Of a stretch of 64,000 nucleotides of DNA, positions 1-13,932 are shown one piece after another. Source of the stretch: Glycomyces tritici. GTDB taxonomy: Bacteria; Actinomycetota; Actinomycetes; Mycobacteriales; Micromonosporaceae. The stretch's first letter is position 1, and each line of letters starts with the position of its first letter. Location of the stretch: the NCBI RefSeq assembly GCF_030403505.1, contig NZ_JAUEMJ010000011.1, positions 149,694-213,693 of the forward strand, given 5' to 3'. Under the pieces are notes generated by a model. It worked only from the letters and a program-made list of their open reading frames with translations, was not told the origin of the DNA and did not search any database. Made by a program: the position numbers and the translations under genes.

Positions 1-1883
1 TGCGACTCCTGGAACGCGGTCCACTCGGCGGGGCCGGCGTTCGAGCCGTCCGCGTAGTGGGCCTCCATCTGCTCGATGTGGTCGCCATTCCACTGCGTCG
101 GGATGACGAGCGAGCCCGTCCCGGTCGCGTCCGAGAGGACGGCCTGGTCGAAGGTGATGATGTTGATGCGCCACGGGACGCCCGCGGAGAAGCGGGCCTC
201 GATGGTGGCGTTGGTGCCGTAGGCCCGGTCGCCCGCGAGCCGGGTGAGGGTCGCGGCCTTGAAGGTCAGCGTGTCACCCGAGAGCGTGTAGTCGGTGCCC
301 TCGACGAGCTGCGTGTCCCCGTCCCACACGCCCTCGAACTCGAGGCCGTTGAGGTCCAGCGTCTGCGACACGTCGCCGATGGTGCCGGCCTTCTCGAGGT
401 AGATCCGGTCGAACGAGGTCGCACCCGAGCGGGTCGTCCAGCTGGCGGAGATCCGGTCCTGGAGGTACGGGTCGTGCCACTCCAGGGTGTTGCGGTTGAG
501 GAACTGGATCGCGTCCCAGATCATCGTCGTGAAGTGGTACTCACGGGCCTGGAACTGCACGTCCTCGAAGAACTTCAGCATCTCCCCGTACTCGACCACC
601 TGGGGACCGGTCACGCCGTAGTTCAGGATCGCCCACTCGCCCACGATGACCGGGATGCCGTTCGCCGTGAAGGTGTCGTGCGTACGCTTGAACGCGCCCG
701 CGAGGTCCGCCTGGGACTGCTCCTCGTAGGTCGGGAACCCGGCGACGTTCACCGAGAACGGCCAGAACCCGTAGTAGTGGATCGTCGCGGCGACCATGTC
801 GTCGTCGAGGCTGTCGATCATGGCCTTGACCGGGTCGAGGCGCTCCTGCGCGGCGTTGGTGTGCAGCGTCGGCAGGACCAGGAGACGGTCGTCGTTGCCG
901 CCGCCGGAACCGCGGACGATGTCGTAGAAGACCTGGTTGAGCTCCTCGTTGTACAGGTCGCCCGCATCGTTCTCGGTGCCCGCGAACTGCGGTTCGTTAT
1001 TGCTCTCGAACGACAGCCCTTCCGGGTAGTCCTTGAAGCGGGTCGCGATCTGCGTCCACATCGACTCGAACTTCGCCATCACGTTGTCGTGGTCGTTCGG
1101 CAGCTCGTCGAGCCACATCCACGAGTCGTGGTGGAGGTTGATCATGACCTGGAGGTCGTTCTCCAAGGCCCAGTCCACGACCTGAGCGACGCGCTCCATG
1201 CGCTCGGGCGCGATCGCGTAGTCCGGACCCGGGCCGGTGAACTCGTCCCAGGTGACGGGCAGGCGGATCGAGTTGTACCCCTCAGCCTTGTAGGTCTGGA
1301 GCAGTTCCTCGGTGATCATCGGGTTGCCCCAGGCGGTCTCGCCGCCCAGCGCGTCGAGGGTGTTGCCGATGTTCGTGCTCGGCTCCATGTCCGCGACCTG
1401 GTCCACGGCGTTGTCCCACTCCTGCGGGCCGCCCGTGGGGGTCTCGGTGGGCTCGCCGGTGGTGCCGTCGCAGAGGCGGCCGTTGAGGCGGAACTCGGTC
1501 GGGTCGGTGTTCTCACCGGACCAGGAGCCGGTGAACCCGAACGAAGTCGAGTCGCCGGTGGCGACCTTGGCGTTGTAGCCCAGGTTCTCCGCCTTCACGG
1601 CGTCGCCCGAGGGGGTGTGCTTCGCGTTCCACATGTTCGTGACGCGCTGACCGTCGGGCCAGGACCACTCGAGGCTCCAGCCGTCCACCGCCTCACCGAG
1701 GTTGGTGACCTCGACATCGGCGATGAAACCACCGGGCCATTCGCCGGTGACCTCGTATTCGACCTCGCAGCCTTGGGCTGCTTGGGCGCTGACCGCGCCG
1801 ACCAGACCGGCCGTCATGGCGGTGACGGCGGCCGTGGCGATCACGCCGAGGCGCAGCCGTCTACGGACAGTGGTTGGACTCAT
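1..1883 (-). CDS. Secreted modular GH5 cellulase (endoglucanase), 3' end beyond window
   Basis: Hydrolyses internal beta-1,4-glucan bonds outside the cell. The ATG at 1883 follows a strong AAGGAG. Residues 1-36 are a signal peptide (twin Arg start, hydrophobic core, AQA end). Residues about 37-130 resemble a CBM2 cellulose-binding domain, followed by a Thr/Pro linker. A GH5 catalytic domain starts at NIGNTLDALGG, a GH5 subfamily 4-type opening. The acid/base Glu is in SNNEPQ (about residue 294) and the nucleophile Glu in VIVGEWA (about 413). After it comes a beta-rich stretch like the CBM_X2 module. The frame is still open at base 1, so the C-terminus is missing. Upstream lie a 13-bp palindrome (1966-1978) and CebR-like motifs, consistent with cello-oligosaccharide control. 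Substrate preference (cellulose, xyloglucan or mixed glucan) cannot be fixed from sequence. Confidence 0.93.
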   Translation of the reverse strand, partial: MSPTTVRRRLRLGVIATAAVTAMTAGLVGAVSAQAAQGCEVEYEVTGEWPGGFIADVEVTNLGEAVDGWSLEWSWPDGQRVTNMWNAKHTPSGDAVKAENLGYNAKVATGDSTSFGFTGSWSGENTDPTEFRLNGRLCDGTTGEPTETPTGGPQEWDNAVDQVADMEPSTNIGNTLDALGGETAWGNPMITEELLQTYKAEGYNSIRLPVTWDEFTGPGPDYAIAPERMERVAQVVDWALENDLQVMINLHHDSWMWLDELPNDHDNVMAKFESMWTQIATRFKDYPEGLSFESNNEPQFAGTENDAGDLYNEELNQVFYDIVRGSGGGNDDRLLVLPTLHTNAAQERLDPVKAMIDSLDDDMVAATIHYYGFWPFSVNVAGFPTYEEQSQADLAGAFKRTHDTFTANGIPVIVGEWAILNYGVTGPQVVEYGEMLKFFEDVQFQAREYHFTTMIWDAIQFLNRNTLEWHDPYLQDRISASWTTRSGATSFDRIYLEKAGTIGDVSQTLDLNGLEFEGVWDGDTQLVEGTDYTLSGDTLTFKAATLTRLAGDRAYGTNATIEARFSAGVPWRINIITFDQAVLSDATGTGSLVIPTQWNGDHIEQMEAHYADGSNAGPAEWTAFQES

Positions 1884-1965
1884 TCGGGACTCCTTGCAGG
1901 AGAAGGGATTCATAAAGAAAGGGGGGTTCGGAAGCATCGAGGCATGTAGATTCCTGCTCGATTTC

Positions 1966-1978
1966 GAGTACGGTACTC
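1966..1978. promoter_or_regulatory. 13-bp palindrome upstream of the cellulase
   Basis: GAGTACGGTACTC is a perfect inverted repeat around one central base, 83 bp upstream of the cellulase start codon. This is a suitable place for an operator. The binding protein is unknown; the sequence does not match the CebR consensus. Confidence 0.35.
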
Positions 1979-2295
1979 AACCGCCGATGAGTTTGTCAAC
2001 GAACAGAACCAAGTAAGCGCTCGCCGCATGACCCCGTGGGGACTCAAGTCGACATTGGGGACATAATTTGACGCCGTCGCCATAATTTTGGCGGCCAACC
2101 TCTTCAGGCTGCAGCATGTGACCGGTGGTTGGTTCTCTCTCTTCACAAAGGAGTGGGTGGGCGGCAGGTACACCGTTCCCCCGCTGCCCGTCCAGATCGG
2201 GCATGCCGCGGGCGCGGACGGTCGCCGCCGGTGCAGGCGTGTCGCCAAAGCGGTGAACGTCGATCGGTTCAGGTTTGGCCCGTGATATCGAGGAC

Positions 2296-2305
2296 GAGCG
2301 CTCCC
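2296..2305. promoter_or_regulatory. CebR-like operator core
   Basis: GAGCGCTCCC equals ten contiguous positions of the 14-bp CebR operator known from streptomycetes (TGGGAGCGCTCCCA), which represses cellulase and cello-oligosaccharide genes. It lies about 400 bp from both flanking sugar genes, so control of either one is only an inference. Confidence 0.3.
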
Positions 2306-2363
2306 CCAGGCGCGAGGAGCGGGAGCCGCCGACGTCGGCGAGCACCGAGCCGGACAGGCGTAG

Positions 2364-5705
<3,342 letters not shown>

Positions 5706-5732
5706 TCGCCGAGCGCCGGCGCCGATCGGCGC

Positions 5733-5855
5733 CGAGATCCCCTCGCTGACCCACTTGTAGACGCCGCCGTTCCAGCCTGAGTCCAGCTCGACCGACACGA
5801 GCGAGGTCGGCAGCTGGTACAGGAAGACCGCGGCGAGCCCGTAGACCGCCATCAA
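5733..5855 (-). pseudogene. Remnant of an APC-family amino acid permease
   Basis: About 40 residues starting MMAVYGLAAVFLYQLPTS and ending GGVYKWVSEGISAPIG match the N-terminal helices of glutamate/GABA-antiporter-like permeases (normally about 500 residues; typical LASGWxGGVYxWVxEG). After APIG the frame runs out in a low-complexity tail antisense to the end of lacZ. Everything downstream is gone, so it is a deletion scrap rather than a gene. Confidence 0.7.
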
Positions 5856-5919
5856 GGGGCGGCGCGCAGACTCGCGACCGAGCTCGTGATGGCTGCGTAT
5901 GTCTCGTCGTCCAGCGAGG

Positions 5920-6336
5920 TCAGCTCCCCGTCGTGAGACGCAGGCCCGTCACTGCTTGCGGTTCGATGGCGATGACCATGTCCAAGGGGTGCTTCATCCA
6001 GGACTGGACCTGCAACGCGAGCTGCTCTGCGTGGGGATCGCGTGAGATGTCGGTGGCGGTGCCCGTGACGAGCACGCTCCAGCCGAGCCGGGTGCGCGGC
6101 TCGATCTCATCGGCCTGATAGGTCACCCGCGAGTCCGCTTGATGCCTTATCGCCCGTCCGAGCGCGGAGGTGTGTCGCGTGTAGATGATGATGCGGCCGT
6201 CGAGCACGACGTGGTTGAGCGGCCGAATGGTGGGGACGCCATCGGAGAGGAAGGCGACGCGCCCGAACCCGGCACGGCCGAGCAGTTCGAGCGCGAGCTT
6301 CGGGTCGAGTTCGACGGGGACTCGCTGGCTCTCCAT
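5920..6336 (-). CDS. Pyridoxamine 5'-phosphate oxidase-fold protein (PPOx family)
   Basis: 138 residues of the split-barrel flavin/F420-binding fold. Visible marks are FGRVAFLSDGVPTIRPLNHVVLDG, an IIIYTRHTSALG strand and VTYQADEIEPRTRLGWSVLVTGTA. Such small proteins bind FMN or F420 and act as oxidoreductases or in stress responses; the substrate is unknown. The ATG at 6336 follows GAAGGAAAGC and matches the start of the 138-residue paralogue at 11400. An upstream in-frame ATG at 6498 would add Arg-rich residues antisense to the intergenic region. It diverges from the stress protein gene at 6686 across 349 bp and belongs to a dormancy-type cluster. Confidence 0.85.
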   Translation of the reverse strand: MESQRVPVELDPKLALELLGRAGFGRVAFLSDGVPTIRPLNHVVLDGRIIIYTRHTSALGRAIRHQADSRVTYQADEIEPRTRLGWSVLVTGTATDISRDPHAEQLALQVQSWMKHPLDMVIAIEPQAVTGLRLTTGS

Positions 6337-6685
6337 TGCTTTCCTTCGCGACGATCTGGAAACACCGCGACCGAGCGGATGCGGTCTCCGAAGTCGCGAC
6401 TGGCCGGGAACCGGCCAGGCACGCAAGGGCAGGCCGGCCCTTCGTGATTCGACCGTATCAAGGTTCCGGGTGGCAGGCCGTCGAACGTTCGATCGCATGC
6501 CCGGGCATCAATCAGGGCGCGATTGTTGGGCGTTCGCAGCCGTCCGCATATCCCAGTTGGGAACGCCTGCGTCATTGCGACGAGCCGCATCAGGAGCCGT
6601 ACTGGGCAAGGATGCCAATTCGCAGCTTCACCTCAGGATTGCGGACAGACTGGAGCCGAGGACGGAGATCGAGGGGGCACTGCCG
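6337..6685. other. Divergent promoter region, PPOx protein / stress protein
   Basis: 349 bp between two genes of the same stress cluster. No further gene is seen and I could not find a clear palindrome or DevR-type box, although both promoters must lie here. Confidence 0.4.
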
Positions 6686-7417
6686 ATGTCACGCGTTGTA
6701 GTGGGCATTGACGGCTCGCCGTCGTCGATCGCGGCCTTTCGCTGGGCGCTGAAGCAGGCGAAAGCGACCGGGGCTGAAGTCGAGGCGGTTCACGCTTGGC
6801 AGTTCCCGATCAGTTTCGGAGCGCCCGTGGCGCTACTGCCCGGGGAGGACATCGCCGCTGAAGCAGGGACTGCGCTGGCCGACGCCATCGAGCACGCCAC
6901 AGCCGCTGATTCCGGGGTGACGGTCCACCGTCTGGTCGTGCTTGGCGATCCTGCCAGCGTCCTGCTCGGCAGGGCAGAGGGCGCGGATCTGCTCGTGGTC
7001 GGCGACCGCGGCTACGGCGGGTTCGCCCGCTCGCTGCTCGGGTCGGTCAGCCAGCACTGCATCCATCACGCGGCCTGCCCCGTCGTCGTCATCCGCGACG
7101 GACAAGAGCAGGCCGGGTTACAGCGAGGAAGTGGAAGCCATGTCGGATCGTGTGCGACGCCAAGGAGGCATCGTGGTCGGGGTGGACGGTTCGCCTTCGT
7201 CGCGACGGGCCCTGGACTGGGCGTTGCGGCAGGCCGATGCCACCGGCTTGAAGGTCGTGGCCGTGCTGGCCTGGCGGGCGCCGACCGGCTACGGGACCGG
7301 GGCGCTCGTAGCGCAGGGTGTGGACTGGGCGGACGAGGCGAGGGTTTCGCTGGAGGCGATCGTCGCGCCCGCTTCAGCACCGTGGCCGCAGGTGCCCGTC
7401 GAGCAGCGGGTCCTTGA
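6686..7417 (+). CDS. Universal stress protein (UspA family), reading frame runs into next gene
   Basis: ATG at 6686 after GAGGGGG. Residues 1-142 form one Usp domain: the start VVVGIDGSPSSIAAFRWALKQA, then DLLVVGDRGYGGFARSLLGSVS, which holds the ATP-binding GxxG-x9-GS motif, then CPVVVIRD. No stop follows the domain. The frame continues about 100 residues in the wrong frame through the next Usp gene, giving an Arg/Gly-rich tail. Either a natural stop was lost by a small indel near 7105-7130, or a fused two-domain Usp protein was split by a frameshift. The neighbour at 7140 has its own ribosome site, so both products are probably made. Usp proteins bind ATP or cyclic nucleotides and support survival in hypoxia or stasis. 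Confidence 0.8.
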   Translation: MSRVVVGIDGSPSSIAAFRWALKQAKATGAEVEAVHAWQFPISFGAPVALLPGEDIAAEAGTALADAIEHATAADSGVTVHRLVVLGDPASVLLGRAEGADLLVVGDRGYGGFARSLLGSVSQHCIHHAACPVVVIRDGQEQAGLQRGSGSHVGSCATPRRHRGRGGRFAFVATGPGLGVAAGRCHRLEGRGRAGLAGADRLRDRGARSAGCGLGGRGEGFAGGDRRARFSTVAAGARRAAGP

Positions 7418-7583
7418 AGGGCACCCGGCCGAGATCCTGCTCGCCCAGGCCCGAAGCGCCGACCTCCTCGTCGTGGGCAGCCGAGGCCACGGCGGGTTCG
7501 CAGGGGCACTGCTCGGCTCGGTGAGCAATCACTGCGTCCACCACGCGACCTGTCCCGTCGTCGTCGTCCACGACAGGGCATGA
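7140..7583 (+). CDS. Universal stress protein (UspA family)
   Basis: 147 residues, ATG at 7140 with GAGGAAGTGG upstream. It opens GGIVVGVDGSPSSRRALDWALRQA and has the complete nucleotide motif GSRGHGGFAGALLGSVS and the closing CPVVVVHD. It overlaps the out-of-frame tail of the preceding Usp reading frame by 278 bases. The same frame stays open upstream into the end of the first domain, which suggests that the two once formed one tandem protein. It converges with the flavodoxin gene 14 bp downstream. Confidence 0.88.
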   Translation: MSDRVRRQGGIVVGVDGSPSSRRALDWALRQADATGLKVVAVLAWRAPTGYGTGALVAQGVDWADEARVSLEAIVAPASAPWPQVPVEQRVLEGHPAEILLAQARSADLLVVGSRGHGGFAGALLGSVSNHCVHHATCPVVVVHDRA

Positions 7584-7597
7584 GCACACGAGCGGCC

Positions 7598-8119
7598 TCA
7601 GCCCTCTGCGGGGCCACTCGTCGAGTGCGCCGCCGCTGCGATCGCAGTCGCCCAAGAGCGGACGCGGTCGAGCTGACCCGGTACCAGTGGTCCGAGGGTC
7701 TTCTCGACCATGAAGCTCGCAGGGCGCGCGATGATCGCGAAGCCGCTGCGGCGCAGCCTGCGGGTCGCGGCGCGAGCAGCGGACCCGGGCACGTGGCTGA
7801 TCCGTGTGTCGAAGGCGGCCGCCCGCGTGCCGGGGGCGGCTTTGGCCGCCTCAAGCCATTCCCGGACGCCGATCCCGGTGGAGACCAGTTCGTCCGGCGT
7901 CATGCCTGCGGCCTCTTGGCGTGAAGACGGGCGGCTCAACGTGAACCCGTGTGTAGGGGCGCCGAGCACCACCAGGCCGATGGAGGCGTCGATTGACGCC
8001 GGTGCCTCGCCGGCTTCGTAGAGCTCGACCTCCATGTGCTTCGCGAGTTCCTCCGAAAGGGCTTCGGCGACGGTCCTCGTGTTGCCGAACATCGATTCGT
8101 AGATCACTGCGGCTCGCAT
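7598..8119 (-). CDS. Flavodoxin family protein
   Basis: 173 residues. The FMN phosphate loop is plain at the N-terminus: MRAAVIYESMFGNTRTVAEAL, then VVLGAPTHGF for the second flavin loop. Such proteins carry electrons as FMN semiquinone/hydroquinone in the cytoplasm. The ATG at 8119 follows GAAAGGCGG. It lies 109 bp downstream of pyruvate phosphate dikinase on the same strand and could be co-transcribed. Short flavodoxins recur in actinomycete hypoxia/dormancy clusters, which fits the neighbours. Confidence 0.82.
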   Translation of the reverse strand: MRAAVIYESMFGNTRTVAEALSEELAKHMEVELYEAGEAPASIDASIGLVVLGAPTHGFTLSRPSSRQEAAGMTPDELVSTGIGVREWLEAAKAAPGTRAAAFDTRISHVPGSAARAATRRLRRSGFAIIARPASFMVEKTLGPLVPGQLDRVRSWATAIAAAAHSTSGPAEG

Positions 8120-8228
8120 GGCGACCGCCTTTCTGCAGTTGGGAATGGACTTGGGCCCGGCCCCGACTTTGGAGCCGGGCCTCGTGCGAATCCCGATCGG
8201 GCGTCCGCGTCGTGGAGCAGCGCTCGGC

Positions 8229-10931
<2,703 letters not shown>

Positions 10932-11021
10932 CGCAGTGCCTTTCTTCGTCAGGTGCTCATGGTTCATTTGATGCCCGAACCGGCCCGTCCAGCTTGGGCC
11001 CATCGGGACTGGCGGGGGGAG

Positions 11022-11264
11022 CTAACGGTCCGAAAGCATCGGCCGTCGGGCGCCGGGACGGTCGCGGAGGCTCCGGGCGAGCGGGTCGGGTTCATCGCCG
11101 ATGCGGGCAAGTCGGAGCTTGATGTCGACGGCTTGGACGCCGCAGGGGGCGGGTATGACCGGGTTGACGATGCCGCGGCGCGTTCGACGAAGGCGTCGAC
11201 CATCGGCTGGACGAGCACTGCGGCGTCTTCGTCGCCGGGGATGGGCGCGACCACGAGGTGGCAC
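11022..11264 (-). pseudogene. Possible frameshifted remnant of a small protein gene
   Basis: Two overlapping minus frames join into a plausible peptide if one base is added or lost near 11190: AAVLVQPMVDAFVERAA in one frame, then RGIVNPVIPAPCGVQAVDI in the other, ending at a stop at 11022. Composition is protein-like over the junction but I do not recognise the family. It fills most of the 468-bp gap between ppdK and the next gene, which also must hold the ppdK promoter. Confidence 0.3.
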
Positions 11265-11399
11265 CTACGCTCGCCGCCCCGCGTTCGCGCGATCCGGCCG
11301 CGTAACGCTGCTACGGTCGAATCGAGGGCGCGAGCCGCCTGTCATGGAACCGAGCCGCCACCGGCGAGACCGCCGGCGGCAGGCAGCGCGGAGGCTGAT

Positions 11400-11816
11400 G
11401 TGGAGCACGAGCGAGAGCCGGTCCGACTGGAGCCCAAAGTCGCGATGGGGTACCTGATCCACGCCGAGTACGGGCGCGTCGCGTTCGTCGTCGACGGGCT
11501 GCCGGTCATCAGGCCGCTGAACCACGCCGTGGTCGATGGCGAGATCGTCGTGTACACCCACCACGCCTCGGCGTTCGCCGAAGCCGTCAAAGCGCAGCCG
11601 GGACTGCCCGTCTCGTACCAGTCCGACGAGATCAAGGCCCACAGCCACTTCGGCTGGAGCGTGCTGGTCACCGGCACCGCGACCGACGTCTCCGACCACC
11701 CCCGCGCCGCGCAGCTGGGCAGGCAGGTCCAGTCGTGGATCGACCGGCCCCACGACATGGTCATCGCCATCCATCCCCGCGAAGTGACCGGCCTGCGCCT
11801 GAGCATCACCCACTGA
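11400..11816 (+). CDS. Pyridoxamine 5'-phosphate oxidase-fold protein, paralogue of the 5.9-kb gene
   Basis: 138 residues from a GTG at 11400 with GCGGAGG six bases upstream. It aligns end to end with the product at 5920-6336: EPVRLEPKVAMGYL against VPVELDPKLALELL, then AYGRVAF-type, PVIRPLNH, and FGWSVLVTGTATDVS against LGWSVLVTGTATDIS. The identity is high enough to call them paralogues. A small split-barrel flavin/F420 enzyme of unknown substrate, next to a third Usp gene. Confidence 0.85.
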   Translation: MEHEREPVRLEPKVAMGYLIHAEYGRVAFVVDGLPVIRPLNHAVVDGEIVVYTHHASAFAEAVKAQPGLPVSYQSDEIKAHSHFGWSVLVTGTATDVSDHPRAAQLGRQVQSWIDRPHDMVIAIHPREVTGLRLSITH

Positions 11817-11855
11817 GCCCGCTTCCGCTTCTCGTGACCACCGGCCCCAGGGCGA

Positions 11856-11869
11856 GGGACCTTCGGCAC
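11856..11869 (+). promoter_or_regulatory. Candidate DevR/DosR-type box
   Basis: GGGACCTTCGGCAC resembles the GGGACTTTNGGCCC-type half of the mycobacterial dormancy regulator box. It lies 55 bp before the short reading frame at 11924 and 117 bp before a Usp gene. It is a single site with imperfect match and no second box was found in the cluster, so this is weak. Confidence 0.3.
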
Positions 11870-11923
11870 TGATTCAGCGCCCCCGCCGCGGCGAGACTGG
11901 AGACCGAGAGGAAGGAGCGGGTC

Positions 11924-11974
11924 ATGTCGAACCGCAATCAAGAGCGGGGCATCGTCGTCGGTGTCGTCGCATAA
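11924..11974 (+). CDS. 16-residue leader reading frame, probably the stub of a lost Usp gene
   Basis: ATG at 11924 with a strong GAAGGAGCGG site encodes MSNRNQERGIVVGVVA and stops. The segment RGIVVGV is the start of a Usp domain (compare GGIVVGVDGS at 7140), so an older Usp gene seems to have been deleted after its 14th codon. The stop codon forms part of the TAAGGAG ribosome site of the intact Usp gene at 11986, so its translation would be coupled to that gene. Confidence 0.55.
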   Translation: MSNRNQERGIVVGVVA

Positions 11975-11985
11975 GGAGCAACGAA

Positions 11986-12417
11986 ATGGTGGATCAGGTA
12001 CCCGAACGCATCGTCGTAGCGATCGACGGCTCGCCGGCGTCGCTCGACGCCCTACGGTGGGCGATCGACCATGCCGATCGTCTCGGCGCCGTCGTCGAGG
12101 CACTGCACGTCTGGCAGATCCCCAACGAGTACGGCGTCCCGATCACGAGAGTGCCCGGCGAGAACTTCGAGGGCACGGCCAAACGCGCCCTGCAGGGCTC
12201 GATCGACGAAGTCCTCGCCGGCCGGACCGATGCACCGGTCGAGGCGGCGACCCTCCAGGGGTATCCGCCCAAGATCCTGGTCGAGCGCTCGAAGACCGCG
12301 GACCTGCTGGTCGTCGGCAGCCGCGGGCGAGGCGCGTTCGCCGGCACCCTGCTCGGTTCCGTCAGCCTCCACTGCGTCACCCACGCCGAATGCCCGGTCG
12401 TCGTCGTCCGGGGCTGA
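11986..12417 (+). CDS. Universal stress protein (UspA family)
   Basis: 143 residues, a complete single-domain Usp. ATG at 11986 after AAGGAGCAACGAA. It has IVVAIDGSPASLDALRWAID at the start, the nucleotide motif GSRGRGAFAGTLLGSVS, and CPVVVVRG at the end. The stop is followed within 8 bp by a strong terminator. Third Usp protein of the cluster, preceded by the short leader frame and a candidate DevR-type box. Confidence 0.92.
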   Translation: MVDQVPERIVVAIDGSPASLDALRWAIDHADRLGAVVEALHVWQIPNEYGVPITRVPGENFEGTAKRALQGSIDEVLAGRTDAPVEAATLQGYPPKILVERSKTADLLVVGSRGRGAFAGTLLGSVSLHCVTHAECPVVVVRG

Positions 12418-12424
12418 ACACGAT

Positions 12425-12469
12425 GGACACGCTTGGGCCGCGACCGATGGTCGCGGCCCGTGCGTGTCC
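12425..12469 (+). terminator. Strong two-part hairpin terminator after the Usp gene
   Basis: Outer arms GGACACGC / GCGTGTCC and inner arms GGGCCGCGACC / GGTCGCGGCCC with a 3-base loop, followed by GTTTA. It begins 7 bp after the stop of the Usp gene at 12417. Confidence 0.85.
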
Positions 12470-12657
12470 GTTTAGAAGGGACCGAAGTCCCTGCATCCGG
12501 AGCATTTGGTCGCTGTGACGGCACCGCTCGAACTGGTGACATGGAGTGACCGGCCGCGGCATCGACGGGCGGCCTCCATGCTCGACAGTGACGCGGCATT
12601 GGCGGCCGGTACCTGCGCAGGTTCCGGCCGCAGTCGAAGGAAGTGCCCCAGCAGGAG

Positions 12658-13932
12658 TCAGGCGGACTTGCCCCAGTCCTCGGCGAAGAGGCCGTAGAGC
12701 TTCTCGTGCGCGGAGTTCTTGTCAGGGAACGCCACCTGCACTTGGACGTGCAGCTCCTTCCCGGCGAAGATGATGTGCTTGCCCTGCTCGGGCGGCGGGG
12801 AACCGAGGAGGACGGTCCCGTCGGCGCCATCCTTGATGATCACGCCCCAGAACGTGTCGGTGAACATCTTGGCGAGGTGCGCCTTCGCGGGGAGCTGCTT
12901 GAATCCCAACCGCCACCGTTCAACGGACTTGGTGTCGGCGGTCAGGACGATGTTGTAGGAGTACACGTGCTCTTCGACGCCGCTGGTGGTGTCCGACCAG
13001 CTTCCGGAGAACTGGTAGGTGACGTTGAGGTTCTGCTTCTCGACGGTGAAGGTGGTCCGCGCCTCGGTGGACCGGATGCCGCCGGAGACGGCGGTGGCGT
13101 GGACGGTGTGCTCGCCGAGCGCCCATGCTTCGGCGTGGGCGTACGCCCACATGTCGCCGGTGACCGGCACGGTGCCGAGGGCGGTGTCGCCGTCTTTGAG
13201 TTCGACGGCGCCTGCGTGGAATGCGTGCCCCTCGATGTGCGCCGAGTCGTCGACGTGCGCGCCGTTCTTCGGGGTGGTGATCTGCACGGTCGCGGTGGGT
13301 TTCACCAGGTAGAAGTTGCGGTAGGCGCGGCCGGACTTCGCGCTGCCGTGCACGGCGAGGACAGCGAGTTCATGCTTGCCCTCGCTCCAGTCGGTGCTGG
13401 GCGTGAAGGTCCACTGGCCGTTGGAGACCGGAACGGTGCCGATGAGCTTGAGCTCGTCGTAGATCTCGACCTTGTCGACCGCCCCGGGGGCGGTGCCCGA
13501 GACGTGCTGCGTGGCGTTCTCGACCTTGGCATCGGCGAGCGGCTGGTCGATGACCGGCACCGGTACGACTTCTTTGTACGCGAGGGCGGACTGCGGCTGG
13601 TCGTTCCACGTGCCGGTGCGGCTTCCGGGCAGCTTGTACTTCGTGAGGTCGGCGATCTCGCTCTTCGCCGGCACGGGGAAGCGGTGGCCGCCCTGGTCGA
13701 TCTTGGTGAACAGGGCGTTTTCCTCGTTGGTGCCGTTGACGACGGAGGAGACGCCGTCGTCGGACTGGTTGAAGCCGTGTTCTGAGAAGTTGTTCGAGGT
13801 CGATCCGGCAGGGATGACGAGGATGGAGGTTCGGGGGCCGTCGACATTGAAGTTGATGTCGGCGAACAGGCAGAACGTGTTGGGCGGGCATTGGTCTTTG
13901 CCCCTGCCGTGGATGACGTACGGTTCGGTCAC
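12658..13932 (-). CDS. Large protein with I36-like and Ig-like domains, no signal peptide
   Basis: 424 residues from the GTG at 13932 (GAAGGGA six bases upstream; a further in-frame start at 13992 adds 20 residues). The first ~90 residues (CLFADINFNVDG, ILVIPAGSTSNNFSE, SSVVNGTNEEN) look like the crystallin-like peptidase inhibitor I36 fold. Residues about 130-300 look like two Ig-like bacterial adhesion repeats (VSGTAPGAVDKVEIYD, IEGHAFHAGAVELKDG). The last ~120 are a beta-rich domain (TYQFSGSWSDTTSGVEEHVYS). I see no signal peptide or membrane segment although the make-up is that of a surface or secreted protein, as with the cytolysin-like protein at 17.5 kb. Function unknown; domain names rest on residue patterns only. 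Confidence 0.75.
   Translation of the reverse strand: MTEPYVIHGRGKDQCPPNTFCLFADINFNVDGPRTSILVIPAGSTSNNFSEHGFNQSDDGVSSVVNGTNEENALFTKIDQGGHRFPVPAKSEIADLTKYKLPGSRTGTWNDQPQSALAYKEVVPVPVIDQPLADAKVENATQHVSGTAPGAVDKVEIYDELKLIGTVPVSNGQWTFTPSTDWSEGKHELAVLAVHGSAKSGRAYRNFYLVKPTATVQITTPKNGAHVDDSAHIEGHAFHAGAVELKDGDTALGTVPVTGDMWAYAHAEAWALGEHTVHATAVSGGIRSTEARTTFTVEKQNLNVTYQFSGSWSDTTSGVEEHVYSYNIVLTADTKSVERWRLGFKQLPAKAHLAKMFTDTFWGVIIKDGADGTVLLGSPPPEQGKHIIFAGKELHVQVQVAFPDKNSAHEKLYGLFAEDWGKSA

Noticed and set aside
57..1949. Long open frame on the plus strand across the cellulase
   Set aside because: Asp/Val/Arg-rich shadow of the minus-strand gene; no ribosome site and no domain.
10990..11010. DevR-type box before ppdK (GGGCCCATCGGGACT)
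   Set aside because: The half-sites are in everted order compared with the DosR box.
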